NCBI RefSeq assembly: GCF_018129985.1
Contig: NZ_JAFCKT010000006.1
Location: 310,001-374,000 of the forward strand
DNA length: 64,000 nt
Direction: 5' to 3'
Source: Bradyrhizobium sp. SZCCT0148
GTDB lineage: Bacteria > Pseudomonadota > Alphaproteobacteria > Rhizobiales > Xanthobacteraceae
In this document: in pieces, positions 26,034 to 34,639 of the stretch
How the letters are laid out: each line of letters opens with the position of its first letter
How positions within the stretch are numbered: the stretch's first letter is position 1
Position numbers and translations under genes: made by a program
The notes under the pieces: model-generated
What the model was told of the DNA's origin: nothing
The model's input: the letters and a program-made list of their open reading frames with translations, nothing else
Databases searched by the model: none

Positions 26034-27245
26034 TCAAGCTGCCTTGGCGAGCCCAACCTCTGCCCAAATCTCTGCCAAAGCATGCACCAAATGCTCGATA
26101 TCGGCATCGGTGTGATGCGGCGACGGTGTGATGCGCAGCCGCTCGGTGCCGCGCGGCACGGTCGGGTAGTTGATCGGCTGCACGTAGATGCCATAGCGGT
26201 CGATCAGCACGTCGCTGATCTGCTTGCACAAGACGGGGTCGCAGACCATGACCGGCACGATGTGGCTGGGATTGTCCAGATGTGCGACTCCTGCCTCGTC
26301 GAGGCGCCGGCGCAGCCGCGCGACGCGATCCTGATGCCGCTCGCGTTCCGCCGCGCTCGATTTCAGATGGCGAATACTGGTGAGAGCGCCGGCGGCGACC
26401 GCGGGCGGCAGCGACGTGGTGAAGATGAAGCCGGAAGCGAAGCTGCGAATGAAATCGCAGATCGTCGCCGATGCCGCGACATAGCCGCCAATGACGCCGA
26501 ACGCCTTTGCCAGTGTGCCTTCGATCACCGTCAGGCGGTGGCTCACGCCCTCGCGGTCGGCGATGCCGCCCCCCTTTGGTCCGTAAAGGCCGACGCCGTG
26601 AACCTCGTCGAGATAGGTCATTGCATTGTGGGCGTCCGCGACGTCGCAGAGTTCGGCGATCGGCGCGATGTCGCCATCCATCGAGTAGACCGACTCGAAG
26701 GCCACCAGCTTGGGTGCGTGCGGGTCGAGATCACCGAGCTTGCGCTCGAGATCGCGCGGGTCATTGTGGGCAAAGATACGCGTGTCGCTGCGGCTGTGCC
26801 GGATGCCCTCGATCATCGAGGCGTGATTGAGCTCGTCCGACAGGATCGTGCAGCCAGGCATCCGCGACGCCAGTGTGCTCAGCGACGCCATGTTGGAGAC
26901 ATAGCCCGACGTGAACAGGAGCGCGGATTCCTTTCCGTGCAGGTCGGCCAGCTCCTTCTCCAGCAGCACATGATAGTGATTGGTCCCTGCGATGTTGCGG
27001 GTGCCGCCGGCCCCGGCGCCACAACTGTCGAGCGCCTCATGCATCGCTTTCAGCACCGCAGGGTGCTGGCCCATGCCGAGATAGTCGTTCGAGCACCAGA
27101 CGGTGACTTCGCCAGCGCCGCCCGGGTGATGATGTTTTGCGCGGGGAAAGGCGCCTGCCTTGCGTTCGAGATCGGCAAAAACGCGATAGCGGCCTTCACG
27201 ATGAAGACCTTCGAGTTGCCGGCGAAAATAGGCTTCGTAGTTCAT
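26034..27245 (-). CDS. hemA: 5-aminolevulinate synthase
   Basis: 403 residues, the usual length. The enzyme condenses glycine and succinyl-CoA to 5-aminolevulinate, the first step of tetrapyrrole synthesis, and uses PLP in the cytosol. Seen: N-terminal MNYEAYF, CSNDYLGMGQHP (about 51-62), the glycine-rich GAGAGGTRNIAGT (about 77-89), DEVHGVGLYGP (about 213-223) and the PLP lysine in GTLAKAFG (K247). Its ATG overlaps the stop of puhE as ATGA, so it is translationally coupled to the photosynthesis operon and serves bacteriochlorophyll demand. A second housekeeping hemA elsewhere is possible. Confidence 0.97.
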   Translation of the reverse strand: MNYEAYFRRQLEGLHREGRYRVFADLERKAGAFPRAKHHHPGGAGEVTVWCSNDYLGMGQHPAVLKAMHEALDSCGAGAGGTRNIAGTNHYHVLLEKELADLHGKESALLFTSGYVSNMASLSTLASRMPGCTILSDELNHASMIEGIRHSRSDTRIFAHNDPRDLERKLGDLDPHAPKLVAFESVYSMDGDIAPIAELCDVADAHNAMTYLDEVHGVGLYGPKGGGIADREGVSHRLTVIEGTLAKAFGVIGGYVAASATICDFIRSFASGFIFTTSLPPAVAAGALTSIRHLKSSAAERERHQDRVARLRRRLDEAGVAHLDNPSHIVPVMVCDPVLCKQISDVLIDRYGIYVQPINYPTVPRGTERLRITPSPHHTDADIEHLVHALAEIWAEVGLAKAA

Positions 27246-28252
27246 GACGTTCTCCCCTCGGTCGTTGCCGCCGGCTCGGTACGGATGTTAAGAGCCGTGA
27301 TCAGGCCATCCCTTGCCTGTTGTTCGCGAAAACTCTGGCGAAACTGGTCTTCGAGACGCTGTCGCGCGCAGGCTGCCTGCGACAGCCTGGAAGGCGCCGC
27401 ATCGGGACGCACATCGGCGAGCACGACGAGATTGGGTGGCGCAGCGGCGGTCTTGGCGTCTCGTTCCTGTTCCATGGTGGTGTCCTCCGGCGGGAAACCC
27501 GAGCGCATGCCCCACCCCCACAACGTGATCGCGGGAAGCGGAAGCAGCATGAACCAATGCTCGACAAGGCCGAGCGCAAAGAGCGTCGATACCAGCGTGA
27601 GGCCGACGATGTCGAAGGGCGTAACCGCGACTTCGACGATCCGCTGGATCATGATGACCAGAACCGCCGTCGCGACCGTGACGGAGAGCGGAAAGAAGAC
27701 GCTGACCGGCTTCTTCGCGAAGAACGTCTTCAGGAATTTCACCGCATCCGGCATCAACTCGTCGTTGGTGACTGGAACACCGAGGAAGAGATTGATCTTG
27801 GCGGTTTGCCTGAGCAACCAGAGCGAGGCGAACGTCCAGAGACCGACCTGATTGGCGCCGTTCCATGTCAGGGCGACGATGGCCACGCCGCACGAGAGCA
27901 GCGCGAACTCGTGATAGAGGATAGCCTGCAACGCGAAACCGAGGCGCGCCCGGCCAACCGCGCTCACTGGGCAGGGCTCCGGCCGCGGCCCGGTCAGCCA
28001 TCCCGCCAGAAAGGCGATCTCCTGAGCACCCCATAGCAGGATCGTGCAGGTGAAGGCCGTATAGGCGCCGCCAACGCTGGTATCGTCGGCGGTCATCGCA
28101 AGGCCGCCGAGCGAGCCGGCGAACAGCCCAACTGCCAGGAAGGCTCGCGACAGCTCGAACCGTCCCGAGCGCGCCACCAGCAAAAGCACGGCCCCGGTGC
28201 TGAACCACCATACGAAGGCAGCGTAGATCGGGGGGACCGTGTATGCAGCCAT
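27242..28252 (-). CDS. puhE: Photosynthetic complex assembly protein PuhE
   Basis: 336 residues starting MAAYTVPPIYAAFVWWF at 28252; the frame continues upstream but would run into acsF. About seven to eight hydrophobic segments fill residues 5-260, followed by a charged, coiled C-terminal tail. PuhE is known as a membrane protein that helps reaction centre assembly and modulates bacteriochlorophyll synthesis. It lies 13 bases after acsF and overlaps hemA as ATGA. Confidence 0.9.
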   Translation of the reverse strand: MAAYTVPPIYAAFVWWFSTGAVLLLVARSGRFELSRAFLAVGLFAGSLGGLAMTADDTSVGGAYTAFTCTILLWGAQEIAFLAGWLTGPRPEPCPVSAVGRARLGFALQAILYHEFALLSCGVAIVALTWNGANQVGLWTFASLWLLRQTAKINLFLGVPVTNDELMPDAVKFLKTFFAKKPVSVFFPLSVTVATAVLVIMIQRIVEVAVTPFDIVGLTLVSTLFALGLVEHWFMLLPLPAITLWGWGMRSGFPPEDTTMEQERDAKTAAAPPNLVVLADVRPDAAPSRLSQAACARQRLEDQFRQSFREQQARDGLITALNIRTEPAATTEGRTS

Positions 28253-28265
28253 CAACGTCTTCTCC

Positions 28266-29363
28266 TCACCATGCCGGTTGCAGGCAGATTTCACGCGGCA
28301 GCGCATTCGGTTTCACCGGCAGCAGGAACAGCCTTGCGAAGGTCAGCGCAGCCTGGGCCGCAAGGCCTGAGCGCTTCAACCTCGACAGAAAGCCGCCCTG
28401 CTCGCGCGTATCCGCAATCGCTTCCGAAATCAGCCGTAGGCGCTCGAGACCGGCGAGGAAGCGCGGGTTTTCGATATCAATCGTGACCGGAAACACCTGC
28501 CTTGAAATCTCGGAAGTGATGCGGAACACCCGCATATCGTATTCAGAGGGGTGCATGCCGAGCGCCTCGTGGAAGGCCGGTCGCATGTGATCGCGCACGT
28601 ACATGGTGGCGAACACAGCGAGCAGGAAGAACCGGATCCAGAGCTTGTTGAAGCCGCGCAGCAGCGAAGGATCGGCGCGCATCAACAGCGCAAAGGCCTC
28701 GCCGTGGCGAAACTCGTCATTGCACCACAGTTCGAACCAGCGGAAGATCGGATGGAACTGCCGTTCGGGATGACGCTCCATCTGCCGGTATATCGTTATG
28801 TAGCGGGCGTAGCCGATCTTCTCGGACAAATAGGTCGCGTAGAAGATGAACTTGGGACGGAAATAGGTGTACTTCTTCACCTTGGTCAGGAAGCTCAGAT
28901 CCACCCCGATGCCGTGATCCTTCAGGATTTCGTTGATGAAGCCGGCGTGGCGGGCTTCATCGCGGCTCATGAAGCTGAACAGTTCCTGGATGTCCTTGTT
29001 CTTGATCCGCTTCTTGATCTCCGCGTAGAGCACGCAACCCGAAAACTCCGCGGTCAGCGACGAAACCAGGAAATCCTTGAACTCCTTGCGGAGCTCCGGC
29101 GGCAGCGATTCAAGGTCGTTCTTGAATTCGTCGGTCTTCACGAAATGCGCCTTGTTGTGATCGGCACGCAGTTCCTTGATGACCGCGTTCCATTCGGACC
29201 GCACCAGGCTGACATCGAGGCGATCCATAGCCTCGTAGTCGGTGGTGTAGAAGCGCGGGCTGAGGATGGTGTCCTCGCGCGCCTTGTCGAGACTTTCGCT
29301 GCTGCCCTTGATGCCGGGGCGGGTTTGCAGATTGCCGTGGGTGCCGCCTTCCATGTTGATCAT
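28266..29363 (-). CDS. acsF: Mg-protoporphyrin IX monomethyl ester oxidative cyclase
   Basis: 365 residues from ATG 29363 (MINMEGGTHG), which overlaps the upstream stop as ATGA. This is the oxygen-dependent diiron cyclase that forms the isocyclic ring E, giving divinyl protochlorophyllide. Diiron ligands are visible in TAEFSGC (about 104-110), DEARHAG (about 135-141) and DEFRHGEAF (about 216-224). No bchE (anaerobic cyclase) is in the window, so in this cluster the step depends on oxygen, as expected for an aerobic phototroph. Confidence 0.97.
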   Translation of the reverse strand: MINMEGGTHGNLQTRPGIKGSSESLDKAREDTILSPRFYTTDYEAMDRLDVSLVRSEWNAVIKELRADHNKAHFVKTDEFKNDLESLPPELRKEFKDFLVSSLTAEFSGCVLYAEIKKRIKNKDIQELFSFMSRDEARHAGFINEILKDHGIGVDLSFLTKVKKYTYFRPKFIFYATYLSEKIGYARYITIYRQMERHPERQFHPIFRWFELWCNDEFRHGEAFALLMRADPSLLRGFNKLWIRFFLLAVFATMYVRDHMRPAFHEALGMHPSEYDMRVFRITSEISRQVFPVTIDIENPRFLAGLERLRLISEAIADTREQGGFLSRLKRSGLAAQAALTFARLFLLPVKPNALPREICLQPAW

Positions 29364-29665
29364 GATGCCCTCCCATCCGAGAAGCTGACTTCGTAAAGCT
29401 CGGTCAATTCCAGATACCCCTCGATCCGCGCCCACAGCCGGTCGAGCGGGCCGGCGCGGACCACAGTCGCCGTCCGGCGTACGACCAAGCGCTCGCCAAA
29501 AGCGACCCCGGTCGGCGCGTCATGAACCATGACCTCGTCGCCGGGCTGGATCGCGATGTCGCCGTCGAGCACGACATGCGCGTGCAATGTCTCCGAGGTC
29601 TGCTCGATTTCGACCGTGCAGGGCACGTCGAATGTCTTGCGTGAATTGCTCCAGAACATTGTCAT
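29360..29665 (-). CDS. Conserved-context hypothetical protein between puhC and acsF
   Basis: 101 residues, MTMFWSNSRKTFDVPCTVEI at the start. Predicted mostly beta strand, soluble, with no signal peptide or membrane segment; one cysteine (about 16). Its start overlaps the puhC stop (ATGA) and its stop overlaps the acsF start (ATGA), so it is translationally locked between two photosynthesis genes. A similar unnamed gene sits at this place in related clusters (from memory). A second ATG two codons later is a possible start. A role in cyclase or reaction centre assembly is inference from position only. Confidence 0.8.
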   Translation of the reverse strand: MTMFWSNSRKTFDVPCTVEIEQTSETLHAHVVLDGDIAIQPGDEVMVHDAPTGVAFGERLVVRRTATVVRAGPLDRLWARIEGYLELTELYEVSFSDGRAS

Positions 29666-30120
29666 GACGAGCTCCCCTTCAGGCTCATCAGCCGGGCAAA
29701 TGCTGCCGTATTGGCCGATCCGAAGGCATCAAGATCGATCTGCTTGTTGGTCGAGGTGTCCGTCAGCGTGATCTGGCCGTTGACGAAACGGGTTACGCGA
29801 AATGGCGGTTGCTTGCCGATGTCGCCGAGCTTGCGTTCCCGCGCGAGACCGCGCAGCACGACGCGAATGAAGCCGTTGCTGCCCGGCGCCAGCGTATCCA
29901 CCAATTGCCGGCTACCGGCATCGTACACCAACACCGCGCCGTTGTTGCCGTCCTCGAACTGGAAGTCGCGGCTCTCGACAACCGCCGGCAGTGACATGTG
30001 GACGCCGCCAATGCCCGTCAGACGCGCCGTCGTCACCGTCGCGAGCGAAAACAGCACGAGGGCCGCAGCCGCGATGATTCCGCCTTTGGGAACGACGGGC
30101 TCCTGGATGGCCTCGCTCAT
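29662..30120 (-). CDS. puhC: Photosynthetic complex assembly protein PuhC
   Basis: 152 residues from ATG 30120 (MSEAIQEPVVPKGGIIAAA). One N-terminal membrane anchor (about 13-33) is followed by a periplasmic beta-rich domain with FQFEDGNNGAVLVYDA (about 58-73). PuhC is needed for efficient assembly of reaction centre-LH1. The open frame extends further upstream, but that part is arginine/cysteine-rich shadow of puhB. 13 bases separate it from puhB; its stop overlaps the next gene as ATGA. Confidence 0.93.
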   Translation of the reverse strand: MSEAIQEPVVPKGGIIAAAALVLFSLATVTTARLTGIGGVHMSLPAVVESRDFQFEDGNNGAVLVYDAGSRQLVDTLAPGSNGFIRVVLRGLARERKLGDIGKQPPFRVTRFVNGQITLTDTSTNKQIDLDAFGSANTAAFARLMSLKGSSS

Positions 30121-30133
30121 GAGCGTTCTCCGT

Positions 30134-30811
30134 TCAGGCGGCCGCGGTCGACGGCGAATTGGCCGTTGCGCCCGAGAGCAGGTTGCGATTGGCGGTTGCC
30201 GACAGCGCGACGGCCGCCGGGGCGGGCTGGCCGCCCAATGCCTCGGAGAGCTTGGCCGCGACGATCGCGGCGTCCGGCAACGCGCACAGCATCGGCTCGG
30301 GCTCGCGCAGCCGCCACGGGCGGATGTGCGGCCACAGCAGCAGGTACGAGACGCGCGTGCTGTCGGACACACCGAGCGGAATGTCGCCCGAGCCGTCGCG
30401 ATGGATCTTCAGCGCGGCGTTGGTGATCTTGCTCAGCGGAACGTTCATGGTCATCGGCAGCGCGACACCGAACTGGAACAGGACGCGCTTGCTGGTGATG
30501 GTGTAGCAGGCCGCCCGGCGGAACAACCATGCGAGTCCCGCCAGCACGGTGATGGCGCTGATCGCAGGAGCGATCAGCCACAGCGCAGAAATCGCGGCGT
30601 CGCGTGCTGGCATGCCGTTCGACCAGTTCGACCACAGTCGCCAGGCCAGCAGGACGCCGAAATAGATCGCAACCTCGCGGATGTGGAACGACCGCAGCGC
30701 CAGCCCCTTGAAGCCGGGCTTGCCCTGCCAAATCACGCGCTCGCCGACCGGCAGCGGTGCCGGCAGCTCGGCGGACTTCGCACTCTCGAACTGCTGATGA
30801 TCCTGTTTCAC
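30134..30811 (-). CDS. puhB: Photosynthetic complex assembly protein PuhB
   Basis: 225 residues. PH-like domain membrane protein that assists reaction centre assembly. Seen: ERVIWQGKPGFKGLALRSFH (about 24-43), two to three hydrophobic segments (about 47-97), then a PH-like core with YTITSKRVLFQFG (about 102-114) and KITNAALKIHRDGSGDI (about 127-143). Start overlaps the puhA stop as ATGA. Confidence 0.94.
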   Translation of the reverse strand: MKQDHQQFESAKSAELPAPLPVGERVIWQGKPGFKGLALRSFHIREVAIYFGVLLAWRLWSNWSNGMPARDAAISALWLIAPAISAITVLAGLAWLFRRAACYTITSKRVLFQFGVALPMTMNVPLSKITNAALKIHRDGSGDIPLGVSDSTRVSYLLLWPHIRPWRLREPEPMLCALPDAAIVAAKLSEALGGQPAPAAVALSATANRNLLSGATANSPSTAAA

Positions 30812-31575
30812 AGCAGCGGCTCCTGTCGTGCCGGCGTGGCGTAGAGAGTGCCTGCGCCGAAATATCCAACGATGCGATCTTCCTCGAGCTTGGTCACCTG
30901 ATCGAGGCTCTTCGTGGCCGGCACGTCGGCAAACTGGCTGCCGAGGATGGAGTCGACCCAGACCCGGCTGCGGTAGCCGTCGATCTTGGCGAAGGGCATC
31001 GGCAACAGCACGCGCCTCGCCCCACCCGGCGTCGTGACCTCGACTTCAAGGTAGCGGATCAGCGCCTCGGCCCGATCGACCCAGACATCGGTGACGATGC
31101 CGCCCATTTCACTGTCCGCGCCGTTCACCCGCATGCCGCGCGGATCGGGATCGCGGGACTCGAGATAGGTGCCTTCCGCAAGCCGCAACGGAACGATGCA
31201 GGGGATATTCTCCATCGTAAGTTCGGGAACGTCCTCGCGATTGGCGTAGGACCCCGGCCCGACTCCATCGAGCATCGGGTTGCCGGTCGGCTCCGCCGGG
31301 GCGCCCGGCCACACCGCGATCGGCGCCAGCGCGACGTCGGGGCGATCGTTTTTGTGGTTCGGAAGCGTCGCGGTGTGTCCGTCCCGCAGGAGATACGTCT
31401 TGGAATCCGGCATGCGAGGGAAGCCGTGCGCGACTCCGCCGTTGATCCCCGTCGATTCGAGCGGATAACCTTCGCGCTTGTCTTCGCGGCGAAGATAGAA
31501 GATCAGGCCGGCGAAGAAGATCCAGAAGACGTAAAGGGTGACCTGTGCCAGGTCCAGGTATGAGTCGGGCTGCAT
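30808..31575 (-). CDS. puhA: Photosynthetic reaction centre H subunit
   Basis: 255 residues, normal length. Single N-terminal transmembrane helix (about 8-29) followed by RREDKREGYPLE, then the cytoplasmic PRC-barrel domain. The H subunit caps the L-M core on the cytoplasmic side and helps proton delivery to quinone B. Begins 21 bases after lhaA and overlaps puhB as ATGA. Confidence 0.97.
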   Translation of the reverse strand: MQPDSYLDLAQVTLYVFWIFFAGLIFYLRREDKREGYPLESTGINGGVAHGFPRMPDSKTYLLRDGHTATLPNHKNDRPDVALAPIAVWPGAPAEPTGNPMLDGVGPGSYANREDVPELTMENIPCIVPLRLAEGTYLESRDPDPRGMRVNGADSEMGGIVTDVWVDRAEALIRYLEVEVTTPGGARRVLLPMPFAKIDGYRSRVWVDSILGSQFADVPATKSLDQVTKLEEDRIVGYFGAGTLYATPARQEPLL

Positions 31576-31596
31576 GGGCGACCTCCCTATCGTTGA

Positions 31597-33030
31597 CTAG
31601 CCTGGAAATTCTGCCAGGCCGAACTTCGTGGATGGCTGCGGAAAGTTCGCGCGTGCGGAGCGCACGAGCGGGCCGATCGCAACCAGTGTGGCGAACAGAA
31701 AGGCAATTTCGATGTGGTAGACGACGCTGTACCCAATCGACGGACCTGTCAGCGCGCGGCCGAGCGCGCCGCTCGACGCGAGCGACGTCACGGCATCGCG
31801 GATGCCGCCGCCGAGCGCGATTCCGCCACCGGCAGCGGTCGCCTGCACGGCACCCCAGGTGCCCAGCGCCAACCCGCTTTCACCGTCACGCGCCAGCGCC
31901 ATCGCCGCGGTCAGCGTTCCCGCCGCAAATAGCCCGCCGCCAAAGCCGATCAACGCGGTGCCGACGCGAAAGAGCAGCACGGAGCCCAGCGGCGCGGCGA
32001 AGATCACCGCGGCGAACGCGAACACTCCCGCCACCGCGCCAAAACCGGCGATGCGGTAGGGATCGGCGTTGCGTCCCAGCGTCCTTGCGGCCAAGCCAAA
32101 TCCCGCCAGCGTACCGAGCGCGAAGAACGCCGTGAGCGCCGTGGTCTGCCCGACGGTCAGCTTGAGTATTTCGGCGCCGTAAGGCTCGAGCAGAATATCC
32201 TGCATCGAGAATGCCGAGGTGCCGAGCGCCACCGCCACGAGGACGCGGACCGAGCCGCCGGCGTTGCGGAACTTGGCCCAAGAGTGCTGGAATTCAGGCC
32301 GCTCGCGCGCAGCTGACGTCAGCGCCGGATTGCGCGCTTCCTGCTTCCACAAGGCGGCAATGTTGAGCAGCAATTGCGTGACGGCGACGCCTTGGATCAC
32401 CTGGATCAGGCGTATTTCGTTGAAGTTGCGCAAAAGCTCGCTGAAGATCAGCGCGCTGCCGGCCATTCCGAACAGCAGCATAACATAGAGGAAGGCCACC
32501 ACGCGCGGCCGCGCATCAGCCGGCGCCAAATCGGTCGCGAGCGCGAGGCCCGCCGTCTGCGCCGTGTGCATGCCGGCGCCGACCAGCAGGAAGGCGAGCG
32601 CCGCGCCGAATTGTCCGTAAACTGCGGGATACTCGCCCGTGCCTGACAGAACCAGTAGTGCAAACGGCAGGATCGCGAAGCCGCCGAACTGGATCAGCGT
32701 TCCCATCCAGATATAGGGCACCCTGCGCCAGCCCAGCACCGAGCGATGATTGTCGGACTTGAAGCCGATCAGGACGCGGAATGGCGCGAATACGAGCGGG
32801 ATCGACACCATTAGCGAGACCAAAAGCGTGGAGACGCCCAGCTCGACGATCATCACCCGGTTTAGAGTGCCGTTCAGCAGCACGATCGAGATGCCGGTCG
32901 ACACCTGGAACAACGACAGACGCAGCAACCGCCCGAGCGGAAGCTCCGTCGTTGCCGCGTCGGCAAAGGGAAGGAAGCGCGTCCCAAGCCGCATCCACCC
33001 TTTTGCCAATGTTGACGAGATCCGGGTCAT
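31597..33030 (-). CDS. lhaA: LH1 assembly protein LhaA (PucC/BCH2-type transporter family)
   Basis: 477 residues with about twelve hydrophobic segments. Typical family sequences: LNGTLNRVMIVELGVS (about 53-68), FAPFRVLIGFKSD (about 81-93), RRVPYIWMGTLIQFGG (about 101-116). LhaA is a membrane protein required for light-harvesting complex 1 assembly, probably delivering bacteriochlorophyll. Coupled to bchM by ATGA. A second family member (50107-51462) lies by bchG/bchP. Confidence 0.93.
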   Translation of the reverse strand: MTRISSTLAKGWMRLGTRFLPFADAATTELPLGRLLRLSLFQVSTGISIVLLNGTLNRVMIVELGVSTLLVSLMVSIPLVFAPFRVLIGFKSDNHRSVLGWRRVPYIWMGTLIQFGGFAILPFALLVLSGTGEYPAVYGQFGAALAFLLVGAGMHTAQTAGLALATDLAPADARPRVVAFLYVMLLFGMAGSALIFSELLRNFNEIRLIQVIQGVAVTQLLLNIAALWKQEARNPALTSAARERPEFQHSWAKFRNAGGSVRVLVAVALGTSAFSMQDILLEPYGAEILKLTVGQTTALTAFFALGTLAGFGLAARTLGRNADPYRIAGFGAVAGVFAFAAVIFAAPLGSVLLFRVGTALIGFGGGLFAAGTLTAAMALARDGESGLALGTWGAVQATAAGGGIALGGGIRDAVTSLASSGALGRALTGPSIGYSVVYHIEIAFLFATLVAIGPLVRSARANFPQPSTKFGLAEFPG

Positions 33031-33728
33031 CGGGGCGTCATCTCCAAAGCTTGCGACTTGTAGAATCCGCTGGCGACGCGATGGCTACGGCCGAGCTGCC
33101 ATCGCTCAAGCCCTTCCTCCGACATCAGTAACCGTCGCAATTTCTGCTCACCCACCGGCTCGATCGCCGGTGCGCGATCTCCACGCGGGAAGAACCGGCC
33201 GACGGCGTGCATCGCAGCCAGCGCCGGTGTCTTCGGCGCGAACGTCACCAGCAGGGCTTCGGAGGTCCGGTTCGCCAAGCCGGCCATGATCCGGCAGGTG
33301 TCCGCCGGGCGATAATGGATCAGCGAATCCATCGCGACCACGAAGTCGAACTTGCCAAGCTTCGGGTCGAGCATATCGCCGGACCGAAATTCGATGGTCG
33401 AGGAATCGAGGTCCGACGGCAGCCGCTCGCGCGCCACCGACACCAGCGTTGGAGACAGGTCGATCGCGACCACCCGGGCGCCGCGCCGCGCGGCCTCGAT
33501 CGACAACGCACCGGTGCCGCAGCCGGCATCGAGCAATCGCGCACCGCTCATGTTCTGCGGCAGCCACGAGAGCAGCGTGTTGCGCATCTCGTCGCGCCCG
33601 GCGCGCACGGTGGCCCTGATGCGACCGACCGGCGCATCCGACGTCAGTTTGGCCCAGGCATCGACCGCGGTCCGGTCGAAATAAGTCTGAAGCTCGCCGC
33701 GCCGTTCAAGATAGGTTGCAATGGACAT
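33027..33728 (-). CDS. bchM: Mg-protoporphyrin IX O-methyltransferase
   Basis: 233 residues. Transfers a methyl group from SAM to Mg-protoporphyrin IX, giving the substrate for acsF. SAM motif I is LLDAGCGTGALS (about 65-76), followed by VVAIDLSPTLV (about 86-96) and DFVVAMDSLIHY (about 129-140). Its ATG overlaps the bchL stop by one base (TGATG) and its stop overlaps lhaA as ATGA. Confidence 0.96.
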   Translation of the reverse strand: MSIATYLERRGELQTYFDRTAVDAWAKLTSDAPVGRIRATVRAGRDEMRNTLLSWLPQNMSGARLLDAGCGTGALSIEAARRGARVVAIDLSPTLVSVARERLPSDLDSSTIEFRSGDMLDPKLGKFDFVVAMDSLIHYRPADTCRIMAGLANRTSEALLVTFAPKTPALAAMHAVGRFFPRGDRAPAIEPVGEQKLRRLLMSEEGLERWQLGRSHRVASGFYKSQALEMTPR

Positions 33729-34639
33729 CAGTCGAACCCCAGCAGATCGAAGATTTCACGGTCCTTCAGCGATTTTCCCGGCAACGGCTCGATCGTTCCG
33801 GCCCAGAGCTCGGCGGCGAGCCGCATGTATTCATCGGTGACCGCCTTCAATTCAGGCGTCTCGTCCATTTCGAACAACGTCGATTTCTTCAGCCGACTCT
33901 TGCGGATGACGTCGAGGTCCGGAAAATGCGCCACGCGCTTCAAGCCGGCCTGCTCGGCATAGCGGTCGATCTGGTCGGTATCCTTGCTGCGGTTGGCAAT
34001 GACGCCGCCGAGCCGGACGCCGTAGTTCTTCGACTTGGCCTCGATCGCGGCGACGATGCGGTTCATCGCGAAGATCGAGTCGAAATCATTGGCGGCGACG
34101 ATCAGCGCGCGGTCGGAGTGTTGCAGGGGTGCCGCAAAGCCGCCGCAGACGACATCGCCGAGCACGTCGAAGATCACCACGTCGGTGTCCTCGAGCAGAT
34201 GGTGCTCCTTCAAGAGTTTCACGGTCTGGCCGACGACGTAGCCGCCGCAACCGGTTCCGGCCGGCGGCCCACCCGCCTCCAGGCACATCACGCCGTTGTA
34301 GCCTTCGAACACGAAGTCTTCCGGCCGCAGCTCCTCGGCATGGAAGTTCACGGATTCCAGCACGTCGATCACGGTCGGGACCAAGCGTTTGGTCAACGTG
34401 AAGGTCGAATCGTGCTTGGGATCGCAGCCGATCTGCAACACGCGCTTGCCGAGTTTGGAGAATGCGACCGACAGGTTCGACGATGTCGTGCTCTTGCCGA
34501 TGCCGCCTTTGCCGTAGACCGAGAACACCTTTGCGGTGCCTATCTTGAGCTTGGGATCGAGCTGAACCTGCACGCTTCCCTCGCCGTCGCCGCAGCAGGA
34601 CGGGCTCTTGAGCGACGATGGTTTGGTTTGAATGTTCAT
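33728..34639 (-). CDS. bchL: Dark-operative protochlorophyllide reductase iron protein
   Basis: 303 residues. NifH-like ATPase that passes electrons to BchNB to reduce protochlorophyllide. P-loop GKGGIGKS at 43-50; the two cluster-ligand cysteines are C131 (in AGTGCGG) and C165 (in LGDVVCGGF). The N-terminal 35 residues, with a CC pair at 15-16, are less conserved. Overlaps bchH as ATGA. Confidence 0.97.
   Translation of the reverse strand: MNIQTKPSSLKSPSCCGDGEGSVQVQLDPKLKIGTAKVFSVYGKGGIGKSTTSSNLSVAFSKLGKRVLQIGCDPKHDSTFTLTKRLVPTVIDVLESVNFHAEELRPEDFVFEGYNGVMCLEAGGPPAGTGCGGYVVGQTVKLLKEHHLLEDTDVVIFDVLGDVVCGGFAAPLQHSDRALIVAANDFDSIFAMNRIVAAIEAKSKNYGVRLGGVIANRSKDTDQIDRYAEQAGLKRVAHFPDLDVIRKSRLKKSTLFEMDETPELKAVTDEYMRLAAELWAGTIEPLPGKSLKDREIFDLLGFD

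Noticed and set aside
25431..27851. 806-codon plus-strand frame
   Set aside because: Antisense to hemA and puhE; no recognisable protein and unusual composition.
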